54,999 bases of DNA from Flavobacteriales bacterium (lineage in GTDB: Bacteria > Bacteroidota > Bacteroidia > UBA10329). This document shows, in pieces, positions 25,287-34,479 of the stretch; the first letter of the stretch is position 1, and each line of letters starts with the position of its first letter. Location: positions 1-54,999 of the forward strand of contig WGMW01000042.1 of the NCBI GenBank assembly GCA_016124845.1, in the 5' to 3' direction. The notes below the pieces were generated by a model. That model did no database searches and had not been told where the DNA came from. It was given only the letters and a program-made list of their open reading frames with translations. A program made the position numbers and the translations under genes.

Positions 25287-25664
25287 TCAGTTTGGCAAGG
25301 AAACCAGACCATACCCAGGCACTTGCTCTTGTTCTTCAGTAAGAGAGATAACCATGACGCCTGCAGGAAGATCGGACGGAGGAATGAGCAGTTCACGATA
25401 GACAAGAATCAACTCCACATCATCTTGCGGATGAAGAAGTAGATAGGAGGCCAGGATGTTCCTGGCCTCTTTCAAACCCATTCTATCTACCAAAGGTGCA
25501 TGCACCCTTTGAATCAATTTCACTCTTCCATCCAAATGCTCGAACCTGCAATCGATGAGAAACCGACCGATGCGGAAGTCATCGCTACAGGCCCAGCCCC
25601 TTGTTTCAGAATAACATTCCCTCAGAAACAGGTCGGTACTGTCGGTGGTCTGGCTCAGATTCAT
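25287..25664 (-). CDS. Hypothetical protein, probable frameshifted remnant
   Basis: The product has 125 residues with no recognised family. Its ATG is directly preceded by an in-frame TAA. A second minus-strand frame (25815 to 25606) encodes a hydrophobic signal-like start (MANCLFILLAVCLL) and overlaps it. Removing one base from the TTT run at 25664-25666 (plus strand) would fuse both into one frame of about 173 codons with a signal peptide. The intact gene would be divergent from the sensor kinase at 25839, only about 23 bp away. I suspect one exported protein broken by a single-base indel. Confidence 0.45.
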   Translation of the reverse strand: MNLSQTTDSTDLFLRECYSETRGWACSDDFRIGRFLIDCRFEHLDGRVKLIQRVHAPLVDRMGLKEARNILASYLLLHPQDDVELILVYRELLIPPSDLPAGVMVISLTEEQEQVPGYGLVSLPN

Positions 25665-25838
25665 TTAGCGGCTGTTTGGTATGCCACGAATCTAAATCAA
25701 GCGGCATCAACAAATCTGCCCGAGTTAATGGATGGCGGTTTTGACGTAATAAACAGACTGCTAAGAGAATGAACAGACAATTGGCCATCATTGTGCCGAA
25801 CCTTGGTTTTTTCACTATCCTTGGAAACTACTGCACAA

Positions 25839-28800
25839 ATGAGATCGCTTTCATTTCTATTCCTTTTACTTTTTGCAACAGTAGGTTCGGCACAAAATCA
25901 AGCTCTGCGGCAATTCACCATTGATGACGGACTGCCAAGCAATCATGTGTATGAGGTGAAACAGGATAGCAAGGGCTTTTATTGGATAGCCACCGACCAT
26001 GGAGTGGTGAAATATGATGGCTATCGGTTCATCCCTTTCGATGGCCCTTTCAGCAAGGACATCTGGTGGACGTATGAGGATAGCAAGGGGCGTATATGGG
26101 GACTTTCGAAAGGAACCGATCTGACTTATCTTGAACATGACTCCTTCAAAGTGAGAAGCCTGTCATGCGTTCATACTGGGCCGAAGACCGCTTTCCAAAC
26201 CCTACATCAAGACAACTTTGGAAATTATTGGCTCTTAGCTGGCTCCAGGCTGCACCGCTTCAACGAAGACTCATGCCATACCTTCGATAACTATAGCTAT
26301 TTTATTGCTCCTCGCAAGCAAATGAATCATTCATATCCAGAAATTATTGAAGGAGATTCGAACGAGTTCTACTTTATCACCAAATACCCGGTTACTGTTT
26401 GGAGGGCCAATGAAGAAGGACTCTTCGATAAAGTTTACTCCTACCCTGATACACTTTTCAGCGTATACACCCATTTTGAGCCGGGAGTTCTTAGCGGTCA
26501 ACCTCCACCCGAAGATCGAGAATTCGGATACTGCGACTTCAATATCTCCTTTGTACCACATTCTCCGGATTCACTATTTATCGTCAGAAATGGAAGGGTC
26601 AGAGGACTTATAAAAGGTAAGGCGATCGACCTTGGACCGTTACCGGATCCTCTGGGTTTTGAAGCGAAAAGCAATAGGGTCACCAAACTGAAAAATAAGT
26701 ATGCGTTCATCAATTCTTCCAAGAGCTTTGTGACCGACCATAGATTCAACCGCCTGGTTGAATATGATTTTCTATCAAAACTTCAGATCAACACGGTCTA
26801 TGAGGATAATGAGAAAGGACTCTGGATCTCTACCGTTGGTCAAGGTCTCTACTATATAAGTCAAGATGCTTTGGCCACCAGAAGCTATGAACCAACTGAT
26901 TCTGATCAGGGCGGTGTCACTTTTATTGGAGAAGATGAGCGACAAAATGTTTGGGCCGGTTTTCAGCGCGGAGCGATTGTCAAATTGACCAACACCAAGG
27001 TCACCACCTATATGGTTCACCCAAAAGGAAAAAGAGACTCCTATTGGACGGTTCGACAAGTGGAAATAATAGGGAACTTGATGGTTCTTATGATCGGTCA
27101 TTATGAAGTTCAATTGGTGGACCTTGATGAACTTAACAAGGGCATTTACAAACCAGTTGTATTCAGTGAATTCGAGAATTTGAAAAACATGACCGTTGAT
27201 GGAGATGGAAATGTGATTCTAACCGACTTCTGGGGAATTTGGTATTTGGATCTGAGGAATAAGAGTTTGAAATTGAAGAAAAGGTCGATGGCCGTAAGCA
27301 CATTTGAAGATTCCAATGGAAACGAGTTGACATCCTCATATCTTGGTGTTTACCTGAAAAAGAAAGGTGCAGATTCGACACTTGTGTGCAAAACCCAGGC
27401 AACATGTTTTCGTGGTGACCGATACGGAAGAACCTGGATTTATCAACAAGGAAGAGGGATACAGTATTTCGATGAAAACTACCTACTGAAAGATGTACTG
27501 GTTTTAAGAAATATGTTTGTCAGGGATATATGGTTCGATTCAGATAGTGTTGCGTTTGCAGCAACCAATGAGGGATTGTTTAAGCTTAGATACAACCGAA
27601 CAACCGACCAATATGCTTACCATGGCAAACTTACGATGGCCAACGGACTGCTGACCAACGATGTCACGGCCATTTATACTGACAGTACCTTTCTGTATGT
27701 CGGTACGGCCAAAGGGTTGAACGTGATTGACAGACGGAAGCTATCCGATGCTTCAAAAGGCCATAACGTCATTCTGACCAACGCAAGGTCGCGTGGAAGA
27801 GAACTTGTCCTTGACAGCGTCTTCATACTTGAGCCCGACAATAATGCCTTGGAGCTGGATTATGTCTACATCTCGCCAAAGAGTGATGGACAGATCACCT
27901 ATGAATATAAACTGGAGGGAATTGATGATGAATGGCAGACAACGGATGAGACACGCGTGAACTATCCCTTCCTTCCGGCAGGGGATTATCGGTTTGAACT
28001 GCGCGCAAAGGACATCAACGGAATTCCATCAACCGAAAACATCAACCTGAAGATAACCGTCAAGCAGCATTGGTGGGAAACCACTTGGTTCTTTGCATTG
28101 GCTTTTCTAAGTGGCATCGCTTCCATTACCGGATTCTTCATGATTCGATTCCGGCAGTTGCGAAAGCGGGAACAGGAACGGACTGAGATGAACAACCGGA
28201 TCGCGGAACTCAAACTCAACGCCCTACAGTCGCAGATGAACCCGCATTTTGTGTTCAACGTCCTCAACAGTATTCAAGATGCATTCGTAAGCAACAACGT
28301 TATGGAGGCCAACAGGTACATGACCGATTTCTCCAAACTCATGCGGCTGTTTCTCGAATCGTCCGATGATAAATTCATCACGCTGAGCAAAGAGATCAAA
28401 CTCCTCTCCTACTACATGGAGCTGGAACGGATGCGGCTGGATAAGAAATTTGAATTCGAATTTCTGGTGGATGATGACCTCGATACGGACCACTACCGCA
28501 TTCCTACCATGATACTGCAACCAATTGTGGAAAATGCCATTCTGCATGGGCTACGATACAAGGAAGGAGAAGGAAAACTCAGCATATTATTCAAACTGGA
28601 GGAAGATGATGGCCTGCTCGTTTCCATTGAAGACAATGGCGTTGGCAGAAAAAGATCCGCTGAGATAAATACCACAAGGCGTAAAGATCACGTTAGCAAG
28701 GCGGCAAGCATCATTGAAGAAAGGATACAGATCATCAACAGCGGGTCAAACGACCACATAGAAATGCATTATATTGACCTCGAAGATGACAACGGCCCGA

Positions 28801-28847
28801 TCGGAACCCGTGTTGAGTTGAAACTGAAGTTGGAGATAAACCGATAA
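25839..28847 (+). CDS. Reg_prop/Y_Y_Y sensor histidine kinase, LytS type
   Basis: The product has about 1002 residues from the ATG at 25839; this start gives a clean signal peptide ending GSAQ. A long periplasmic two-component-regulator propeller (about 20-640) with IDDGLPSNHVY and GLWISTVGQGLYY blades precedes a Y_Y_Y domain (about 650-735). One membrane helix (about 755-775) leads to a His_kinase domain. The phospho-acceptor box is QSQMNPHFVFNVLNSIQ, the N box QPIVENAILHGL, and the G box SIEDNGVG. It should sense an extracellular or periplasmic cue and phosphorylate the LytTR regulator that starts 4 nt downstream. The gene is AT-richer than its neighbours. Confidence 0.9.
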   Translation: MRSLSFLFLLLFATVGSAQNQALRQFTIDDGLPSNHVYEVKQDSKGFYWIATDHGVVKYDGYRFIPFDGPFSKDIWWTYEDSKGRIWGLSKGTDLTYLEHDSFKVRSLSCVHTGPKTAFQTLHQDNFGNYWLLAGSRLHRFNEDSCHTFDNYSYFIAPRKQMNHSYPEIIEGDSNEFYFITKYPVTVWRANEEGLFDKVYSYPDTLFSVYTHFEPGVLSGQPPPEDREFGYCDFNISFVPHSPDSLFIVRNGRVRGLIKGKAIDLGPLPDPLGFEAKSNRVTKLKNKYAFINSSKSFVTDHRFNRLVEYDFLSKLQINTVYEDNEKGLWISTVGQGLYYISQDALATRSYEPTDSDQGGVTFIGEDERQNVWAGFQRGAIVKLTNTKVTTYMVHPKGKRDSYWTVRQVEIIGNLMVLMIGHYEVQLVDLDELNKGIYKPVVFSEFENLKNMTVDGDGNVILTDFWGIWYLDLRNKSLKLKKRSMAVSTFEDSNGNELTSSYLGVYLKKKGADSTLVCKTQATCFRGDRYGRTWIYQQGRGIQYFDENYLLKDVLVLRNMFVRDIWFDSDSVAFAATNEGLFKLRYNRTTDQYAYHGKLTMANGLLTNDVTAIYTDSTFLYVGTAKGLNVIDRRKLSDASKGHNVILTNARSRGRELVLDSVFILEPDNNALELDYVYISPKSDGQITYEYKLEGIDDEWQTTDETRVNYPFLPAGDYRFELRAKDINGIPSTENINLKITVKQHWWETTWFFALAFLSGIASITGFFMIRFRQLRKREQERTEMNNRIAELKLNALQSQMNPHFVFNVLNSIQDAFVSNNVMEANRYMTDFSKLMRLFLESSDDKFITLSKEIKLLSYYMELERMRLDKKFEFEFLVDDDLDTDHYRIPTMILQPIVENAILHGLRYKEGEGKLSILFKLEEDDGLLVSIEDNGVGRKRSAEINTTRRKDHVSKAASIIEERIQIINSGSNDHIEMHYIDLEDDNGPIGTRVELKLKLEINR

Positions 28848-28851
28848 GCGC

Positions 28852-29304
28852 ATGTACACCGCAATTATTTTGGATGACGAGGAGAAAGGACGGAATTCGC
28901 TGAACAAGTTCCTCACCGAATACTGCCCAGAGATAGACATCGTTGGAGTTGCATCTTCCGGAGAGCAGGCACATGAGATCATTTCAAAGCTGCGACCTCA
29001 GGTCCTGTTCTTCGATATCGAGATCGCGCAGGCATCCTCCAAATACAACACCACCTTCGACCTGCTTCCGAGCCTGCCCAAGTACAACTATGAGGTGGTA
29101 TTCGTTACAGCCTACGAACATTACGCTTTGCGGGCCATCCGTTCGCATGCCATTGGTTACGTTCTAAAACCTATCTCTATCACCGATCTGATCGAATGCG
29201 TTAATGGTGTTGTCGAGCGTTTACGATCATCTTCCACTCCTGAACGTTTGGAGGAGCTGGTCAGACAGATCCGTACAGAAGAACACACACCGAAGCGCAT
29301 TTGA
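28852..29304 (+). CDS. LytTR response regulator, receiver part (split gene)
   Basis: The product has 150 residues and forms a full receiver domain. The acidic pocket is ILDDEE (about 6-11), the phospho-acceptor aspartate lies in VLFFDIE, the threonine in FVTAYEHYALRAI, and the lysine in YVLKPIS. The frame ends at TGA 29302-29304 in the linker, after PKRI. In the same frame the LytTR DNA-binding domain continues from 29305, so one normal regulator of about 251 codons has been cut by an in-frame UGA. Without the DNA-binding part this receiver could act only as a phosphate sink. It is partner of the kinase just upstream. Confidence 0.82.
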   Translation: MYTAIILDDEEKGRNSLNKFLTEYCPEIDIVGVASSGEQAHEIISKLRPQVLFFDIEIAQASSKYNTTFDLLPSLPKYNYEVVFVTAYEHYALRAIRSHAIGYVLKPISITDLIECVNGVVERLRSSSTPERLEELVRQIRTEEHTPKRI

Positions 29305-29607
29305 GTGCATTCACATAAAGATGTTTTGCCACTGAACGTAATAGAAATTGTGCGATTGGAGGCCCAAGGCAAGTATACTGAGATATACTGCGATGACGGG
29401 AAAGTGCATACCTCTTCAAAGAACTTGGGTGAATTCGCTGAAATGCTCGAAGGCAATCAGTTTCTCAAGATACATCGGTCTCATCTGGTCAATACAGACA
29501 AGATCAAGGTATTCTCAAAAGCTGATGGTGGAACGCTGATAACCACAGACGGTAAGGAACTACCGGTATCAAGGGCAGGAAGAGAACGATTATTAGGTTT
29601 ATTTTAA
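29305..29607 (+). CDS. LytTR DNA-binding part of the split regulator
   Basis: The product has 100 residues if started at the GTG directly after the UGA. The LytTR core is complete: VIEIVRLEAQGKYTEIYC, then LGEFAEML, FLKIHRSHLVNTDKI, and LPVSRAGRERL. LytTR domains bind pairs of short direct repeats near promoters. In-frame position relative to the receiver shows that both were one protein. Independent initiation at GTG, UGA readthrough, a real nonsense mutation or a base-call error are all possible. Confidence 0.8.
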   Translation: MHSHKDVLPLNVIEIVRLEAQGKYTEIYCDDGKVHTSSKNLGEFAEMLEGNQFLKIHRSHLVNTDKIKVFSKADGGTLITTDGKELPVSRAGRERLLGLF

Positions 29608-29612
29608 GCTGA

Positions 29613-30566
29613 TTGAAGTCAAATGTTAAAAACAACACCACTAAAGTATCTAATACATACTTAATCATTATAAAAAATATTAATTACATTATTATAATAA
29701 AGCATTTTACATATTTGTTACGTTTAATACTTCTAAACGTATCTATTTCCATCCACTGCTATGCCCAATACGCTGAAACCATTGCCAGTGACCGCCCTTG
29801 CATGACCAATGCGGCAACAACAGTGGGGGCACGTGTGTTGCAATTTCAAGTAGGAAGCGATTTCCTACAGACAACCAACAATTCCTCATGGGGTTCTGGT
29901 CAGAACGGTGCCTATGCCGAAGGGGTGATCCGCGTTGGTGTGGTAGAACGCTTGGAAGTTGATTTTCTGCTCGGTTACCAGCGATTGGGACCGCAACGAA
30001 CCAATGGCACAACGGGCGCTTCTCAAAATCTGGGCTACGGCTTCCGGCTACGAGGAAACATGCTAAAGGCCAATGGTCACATTCCCTCGATAGGTATGCT
30101 GGCAGAGGTGACGTTTCCCCAGCGTGGAACACCTATGTATCAGAACTCCATCATTCCCAAATTCCTTGTTCTTATTGAGGAACAATTGGAGGAACGGGTG
30201 AAACTCTCCTCCAATATTGGAATGACCTGGGTGAACTCGCCAACGCTTCAGTACACGCTTAACCTAAGCGTGTCCATTTCACCGAAGTTGACCATGTATC
30301 TGGAACATTTTGGGCAATATTATGCGCTATATGGGAGCCTGTATTACTGGGGGCGATCGGATAAGAAAACGGATTACTGGTATCCACGACTTAATGGCGG
30401 ACTTTCGTTTCTGGCAACCAAAGACCTACAATTGGATGTTCAGGCGGGCATTGGCAAATGGCTGGTTTCTCCCCATCCCGAACAGAAAGATTGGTATGTG
30501 GGTCTGGGTTTGAGTTATCGGGTTCGGTTCAAGAAACGTGAGAAGAAGGGCCAAACAGACAGTTAG
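29613..30566 (+). CDS. Outer-membrane barrel protein, transporter-like
   Basis: The frame is open from a TTG at 29613, but no ATG fits. A TTG at 29715 gives a short signal peptide ending HCYAQ and is my preferred start. The mature part begins AETIASDRP and is rich in alternating beta strands and aromatic residues, with GSDFLQTT, GLGLSYRV and tyrosine-rich turns. That is the look of the phenol-degradation-type or DUF-type outer-membrane transporters of Bacteroidota. The 110 bp before 29715 are very AT-rich and may be promoter. The stop overlaps the convergent cyclase stop by 4 nt. Confidence 0.65.
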   Translation: MKSNVKNNTTKVSNTYLIIIKNINYIIIIKHFTYLLRLILLNVSISIHCYAQYAETIASDRPCMTNAATTVGARVLQFQVGSDFLQTTNNSSWGSGQNGAYAEGVIRVGVVERLEVDFLLGYQRLGPQRTNGTTGASQNLGYGFRLRGNMLKANGHIPSIGMLAEVTFPQRGTPMYQNSIIPKFLVLIEEQLEERVKLSSNIGMTWVNSPTLQYTLNLSVSISPKLTMYLEHFGQYYALYGSLYYWGRSDKKTDYWYPRLNGGLSFLATKDLQLDVQAGIGKWLVSPHPEQKDWYVGLGLSYRVRFKKREKKGQTDS

Positions 30567-32458
30567 AGCTTCTCCACGAAGTACATCTTCAGCTTGCCTT
30601 TGCCTTTGGCCTCTACCTCGCCACGGTATTCGCAGGTAAATTGGTCTTTCACCAACTCATACGTGGTCTGCGAGATGTTCACTTTTCCGGCTTCGCCCGA
30701 TGATTCCATGCGGCTAGCAGTATTCACCGTATCGCCCCAAATGTCGTACTGGAACTTCTTGACGCCCACAATACCTGCCACCACGGGGCCTGTGTGTACG
30801 CCAATACGGATTTCGAAGAATGGAAGTCCTTTCGCTACCTTATCCCGTTTTCCCTTTTCAACGAATTCCCTCATTTCAAGCGCAGCTTTTACCACATCCT
30901 GTGCATGGGTGGTATTGGGCGATGGAAGCCCGCCAGCGGCCATGTAGGCATCGCCAATGGTCTTTATCTTCTCGATGCCGTACTTACCACAGATGTTGTC
31001 GAAGGCGGAGAAACACTCGTGCAGGTCTTTCACCAACTCCTTTGGCGTTACCTTTTCACTTAGTGCAGTAAAGCCCTTGAAGTCGGTAAAGAGAACCGTT
31101 ACATGTTCAATGAGTTGGGCATCTGAGTGACCTTTTTCCTTCAGTTCCTGCGCGGTTTCCTCTGGAAGAATGTTCAGGAGCAGTTCATCACTCCGTTTTT
31201 TGCCACGGTAAATGGCAAATGCCAAAGCTATCAACAACACTAGCCCGCCTCCTGCAGCTACCAGTCCCAACCGCTGCTTTTCTGAATGCTCCACCATCAC
31301 AGCCTCTTTCTTGGCAAACTCCAAGCTATCTGTGAGGGCTTCTTTCTCGTATTCGTACTTGTATTCCTGACGGAGTATTTCCCGCTGGTTCTGTTCGCTG
31401 AGTAAGCTGTCGCGTGTCGTGACGTACAGCTCGTACATTTTCAGGGCATCCTCATATCTACCAGCACCTTTGTACAGTTCAGATAACATCTTTGAGGTTG
31501 AACGCTGCTTGTCCAATGCGCCTAACCCTGTGGCAATGGCATGTGCCTGTTCAACATAATCGATGGCCTTGCTGGTCTCGCCACGGGTCTTGTACAGTTC
31601 ACCCAAATTTCCCAGGGCACTTAGCTCCGACACCTTCAGCCCTCTCTCGCGCGAGATCTGAAGGCTTTTGTTCAGATAGGCCTCAGCCGAATCGATCTCA
31701 CCCAATTTCACATAGTTGCCTCCTATGTTCAGCAGCGATGATGCGATACTTCGTACATCATTCATCTTGTACTTATAGATCAGAGCCTGTTTGAAATAGG
31801 ATGTTGCAGAATCCAATTCTCCCTTTACTGAATACAGAATTCCGAGATTCTCCAAGGTGGTGCCAAGTCGGGTATCATTACCAAGGTTCTCTGCCAACTT
31901 GAGAGCCCTATTGAAAAGTTCAACAGACCTATCATATTGCTCCTGTTCCTTGTATAGAAGCCCTATGTTGTTCAGGATGCTTGAAACACCGAGTGAATCT
32001 CCTTCTGCCTCCCTGATTTTCAGGGCTTTCATGTAGTAGGAAATGGCCTGGTCATGATTTCCCAATTGCGAATGGATCACGGCCAGGCCGTTGTTGGCAG
32101 TTCCAACCTTCATAATATCCCCATCCTTTTCCCACAGCTTCAATGCTTCTTTAAACAGTGGCAGAGCCGCTGTAAAATCACCCTTGTAAAAAAAAGTGGT
32201 CCCCTTCATGTAATCTGCTTCCGCGATCCAATCGGGGCGATCTATTTTTCGGGCAAATTCTTCCATGACCAGACACAACTTGAAGGCACTGTCGGGGTTT
32301 GCATGGAGAAACCCTTTTCTGATGTAGTTGGAGTAGGCTTCAATTCTGACCGTGTCGGGAAACGATCGGTCATCCCACACACCTTTGAGCGAATCCAATT
32401 CGGTTTTTGCTGACGTGGAAAGCGCAACAAACACAAGGATGGCCGAAAGAACTCTCAT
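30563..32458 (-). CDS. TPR-containing class III adenylate cyclase
   Basis: The product has 631 residues. A signal peptide (about 1-17) is followed by about seven tetratricopeptide repeats (to about 330), a helical linker, one membrane helix (about 395-415) and a class III cyclase domain (about 435-630). Metal aspartates are visible in LFTDFKGFT and GDAYMA. The adenine-selecting pair is lysine in KIKTIG and aspartate in QYDIWG; NTASRM supplies the transition-state Asn and Arg. It therefore should make cyclic AMP from ATP, with the TPR part outside the cytoplasm as a sensor or scaffold. TPR-cyclase proteins are common in Bacteroidota. The convergent neighbour shares stop-codon bases. Confidence 0.87.
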   Translation of the reverse strand: MRVLSAILVFVALSTSAKTELDSLKGVWDDRSFPDTVRIEAYSNYIRKGFLHANPDSAFKLCLVMEEFARKIDRPDWIAEADYMKGTTFFYKGDFTAALPLFKEALKLWEKDGDIMKVGTANNGLAVIHSQLGNHDQAISYYMKALKIREAEGDSLGVSSILNNIGLLYKEQEQYDRSVELFNRALKLAENLGNDTRLGTTLENLGILYSVKGELDSATSYFKQALIYKYKMNDVRSIASSLLNIGGNYVKLGEIDSAEAYLNKSLQISRERGLKVSELSALGNLGELYKTRGETSKAIDYVEQAHAIATGLGALDKQRSTSKMLSELYKGAGRYEDALKMYELYVTTRDSLLSEQNQREILRQEYKYEYEKEALTDSLEFAKKEAVMVEHSEKQRLGLVAAGGGLVLLIALAFAIYRGKKRSDELLLNILPEETAQELKEKGHSDAQLIEHVTVLFTDFKGFTALSEKVTPKELVKDLHECFSAFDNICGKYGIEKIKTIGDAYMAAGGLPSPNTTHAQDVVKAALEMREFVEKGKRDKVAKGLPFFEIRIGVHTGPVVAGIVGVKKFQYDIWGDTVNTASRMESSGEAGKVNISQTTYELVKDQFTCEYRGEVEAKGKGKLKMYFVEKL

Positions 32459-32480
32459 GGGTTGAATGGGGCGTGCTTGA

Positions 32481-32488
32481 CAAAACTA
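32481..32488 (-). promoter_or_regulatory. Probable -7 element of the adenylate cyclase gene
   Basis: On the minus strand TAGTTTTG matches TAnnTTTG, 22 nt before the ATG at 32458. Between here and the inositol oxygenase stop lies a CCGTTAC/GTAACGG hairpin (32507-32528). Confidence 0.4.
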
Positions 32489-32558
32489 TACCCTAAAAAC
32501 CAGTTTCCGTTACATTTTCAAGTAACGGTTTTATGAAATTCCTCAGAACAGGTGTATT

Positions 32559-33383
32559 CTACCAGTAAACAGGCCCTTTGCCCAGATACTTCTCGATAAT
32601 GGGTAGGTAGTATTCCTTCACTTCATCCAAAGTGTAGGTCTGTGGGCGCTTGGTGTAAAGGTCGTATTGGTTGAAATCGCGAACCCAGTCCAAGTAAGGC
32701 TTCTCCTCCTCGGCCATGATGTCCATGTACGAACCGCCCGTGTGCCAAGGATAGAAACTATGGTAACGCACCATGATCATCCCTTCCTTCGGTATCTTGT
32801 TCTCCTTGTGGTTGGAAAGCACTTGGAAGAGGTATTCGTCATGTCCCCATGCTTTTAGGGCGTTGTCCAATCCATAGCCTTTGGTGTACATGCCCAGGTC
32901 GGTATTGTAGCGCGGGTCGTGCATATCGGGGTTCAGGTCGTTGAACTCTGGATAGACCAATGTTTGCGGGAATTTGCAGCCTACGAGAAAGATGTCGCCC
33001 ACCAATCCCCATTGTTCGTTCATGCTGGCGCCATCCTCATCCTCTCCCCATAGGAACATGCATTTGCCAAGGTCGTGGATCAGACCCACTAACTGCATCC
33101 AATCGGGGCGGCCATCTGCGCGCATGCCTTCGGCTGTCTGGATAAGATGATGAAGATTGGGAAGGTTCATGTCGGGATCGCTCAGATCAACGAACACATT
33201 CAGCTTCTCCATGGCTTCCCACACGTGCATCGGTCTGTTGAACGTGAGGTACTTCTTGCGCATGCGCTGCACATATTCCACCGTTTGGTTGGTGCGCATC
33301 TTCTTATAGTTCTCCCGCACGCGGGGAATCAGTTCGCCCTCATCGTAATTGCGGAAGTTGGCGGCTTTCGTGGTCGTTTCCAT
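32559..33383 (-). CDS. Myo-inositol oxygenase (MIOX)
   Basis: This non-heme di-iron enzyme splits myo-inositol with oxygen to D-glucuronate. The product has 274 residues, the family's normal length. All iron ligands known from the mouse enzyme appear: H79 (HLIQTAEG), H103 and D104 (LIHDLGK), the histidine of AWGHDEYL, the histidine of VRYHSFYPWH, and the aspartate of FNQYDLYTK. MIOX is mainly eukaryotic but is also found in some Bacteroidota, so ancient transfer is likely. No glucuronate or inositol catabolic genes are nearby. A TAATTTTG promoter element sits 4 nt before the ATG. Confidence 0.93.
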   Translation of the reverse strand: METTTKAANFRNYDEGELIPRVRENYKKMRTNQTVEYVQRMRKKYLTFNRPMHVWEAMEKLNVFVDLSDPDMNLPNLHHLIQTAEGMRADGRPDWMQLVGLIHDLGKCMFLWGEDEDGASMNEQWGLVGDIFLVGCKFPQTLVYPEFNDLNPDMHDPRYNTDLGMYTKGYGLDNALKAWGHDEYLFQVLSNHKENKIPKEGMIMVRYHSFYPWHTGGSYMDIMAEEEKPYLDWVRDFNQYDLYTKRPQTYTLDEVKEYYLPIIEKYLGKGPVYW

Positions 33384-33387
33384 AGTG

Positions 33388-33395
33388 CAAAATTA
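33388..33395 (-). promoter_or_regulatory. Probable -7 element of the inositol oxygenase gene
   Basis: On the minus strand TAATTTTG matches TAnnTTTG and ends 4 nt before the start codon, supporting the chosen ATG and separate transcription. Confidence 0.45.
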
Positions 33396-33432
33396 CATGT
33401 AGGATCAATGCGATGGCAACTGCTGACAACTG

Positions 33433-34479
33433 TCATTTCTGTTGAGGTGAAAGCGACCGCAATCTTACCTTCTCCCCGTCAATGGTCAGGTTGACCTCTG
33501 CACAATGGCTTGGATATGCGATGACAAAGGAAGGCGAACCATCCCATGGCATTCCATCGGTCTGCTGCATCTCCAACATGCATTCCTGTTGCCCATTCTG
33601 CGCATAGCGCACCAACAGGAAACCATTCTCCTGCTTTTGCAGGTGAAACCAGGAACCGGAACTTTCTCCGGCAAGCCATTGCGCCTCAATGGGAATGTGC
33701 AAAGGACGGTCAGGTTCGGGAATGACGCTTTTGAACAGCGAGTCGGGCAAGGCGCTGAGCCGTTCCTTGCGTTCCTCGGCCTCTTTGTCCAAACAGCCTG
33801 GAACCTTGGTCCAATGATAAAGCGCAGAGACCGGATAGAGCGTGGTGGGCGTGATCATTGGCACCACTTCCAAGCGAAGCGCATGCGCCCAATTGGGTTC
33901 TCCTGCCAGAATGATCTGCCGCACGAACCTTGAACAGTTCAAACCTCCTTTCTCGAATGGTCCGTATGGAATTGCCCCCTTTTCCTGCAACGCTTTGGCT
34001 GAATCAAATGCCTTTTCGTAATCGATGCGGACGTAACTGGCATACATGGGGCCCGAAGCGTGTGTACTTCCATTGTACTGCACTTCGCAGAGGATCGCAT
34101 CCAAGTTAGTGAGGTGCTTCCCATCAAAAACGGCTTTGGTGGCGATGGTGAGTTCATGGTCCGTTTCCGCATCCCGTACCCGCCCGAAACCGACAGGCGT
34201 GTGGTAACGCCCGAAGTCGAAATAATGGCACGAACTATCGGCTGCATTCACAAGAATAAGGGCCGCGTGGCCAACGCGATAGAAACCGCCATCGTTGAAA
34301 CCCAGTCCGCGCATGAGGTGGTCGTAGCCATCGCCAGCTTCCTTGGCCCACGCCTTCGGCCAAGCCAACGCAACGACAAACCCTGTGTAGCGCGTACTAT
34401 CGCTCTCATGAACGGGAATTGCCACTACTGCTGTCCTGACCAGTAGTAACTGAAGAAAGATAATGGCCGCAGCACGCAT
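33433..34479 (-). CDS. Exported protein with permuted papain-like motifs
   Basis: The product has 348 residues with a signal peptide at about 1-20. The region 30-215 starts YTGFVVALAWP, has GHAALILV with a histidine near 70, then YFDFGRYH and GLNCSRFVRQ with a cysteine near 183. The order histidine first, cysteine later is that of circularly permuted NlpC/P60- or LRAT-like cysteine hydrolases. It matches a Bacteroidota domain of unknown function, possibly DUF6695. The remaining C-terminal part is a beta-rich domain. Enzyme activity is a guess from motif order. Confidence 0.6.
   Translation of the reverse strand: MRAAAIIFLQLLLVRTAVVAIPVHESDSTRYTGFVVALAWPKAWAKEAGDGYDHLMRGLGFNDGGFYRVGHAALILVNAADSSCHYFDFGRYHTPVGFGRVRDAETDHELTIATKAVFDGKHLTNLDAILCEVQYNGSTHASGPMYASYVRIDYEKAFDSAKALQEKGAIPYGPFEKGGLNCSRFVRQIILAGEPNWAHALRLEVVPMITPTTLYPVSALYHWTKVPGCLDKEAEERKERLSALPDSLFKSVIPEPDRPLHIPIEAQWLAGESSGSWFHLQKQENGFLLVRYAQNGQQECMLEMQQTDGMPWDGSPSFVIAYPSHCAEVNLTIDGEKVRLRSLSPQQK

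Noticed and set aside
22489-29304. UGA recoding (Trp, Gly or selenocysteine) as explanation for the two in-frame stops
   Set aside because: Many other genes here end in UGA and tryptophan is written UGG; no SECIS-like hairpin stands out after either UGA.
32507-32528. CCGTTAC/GTAACGG hairpin as terminator of the inositol oxygenase gene
   Set aside because: The T-run lies on the plus strand, opposite to the transcription of that gene, so the call is not safe.
32559-33383. Eukaryotic contamination suggested by inositol oxygenase
   Set aside because: The gene has bacterial structure, a Bacteroidota promoter element and bacterial genes on both sides.
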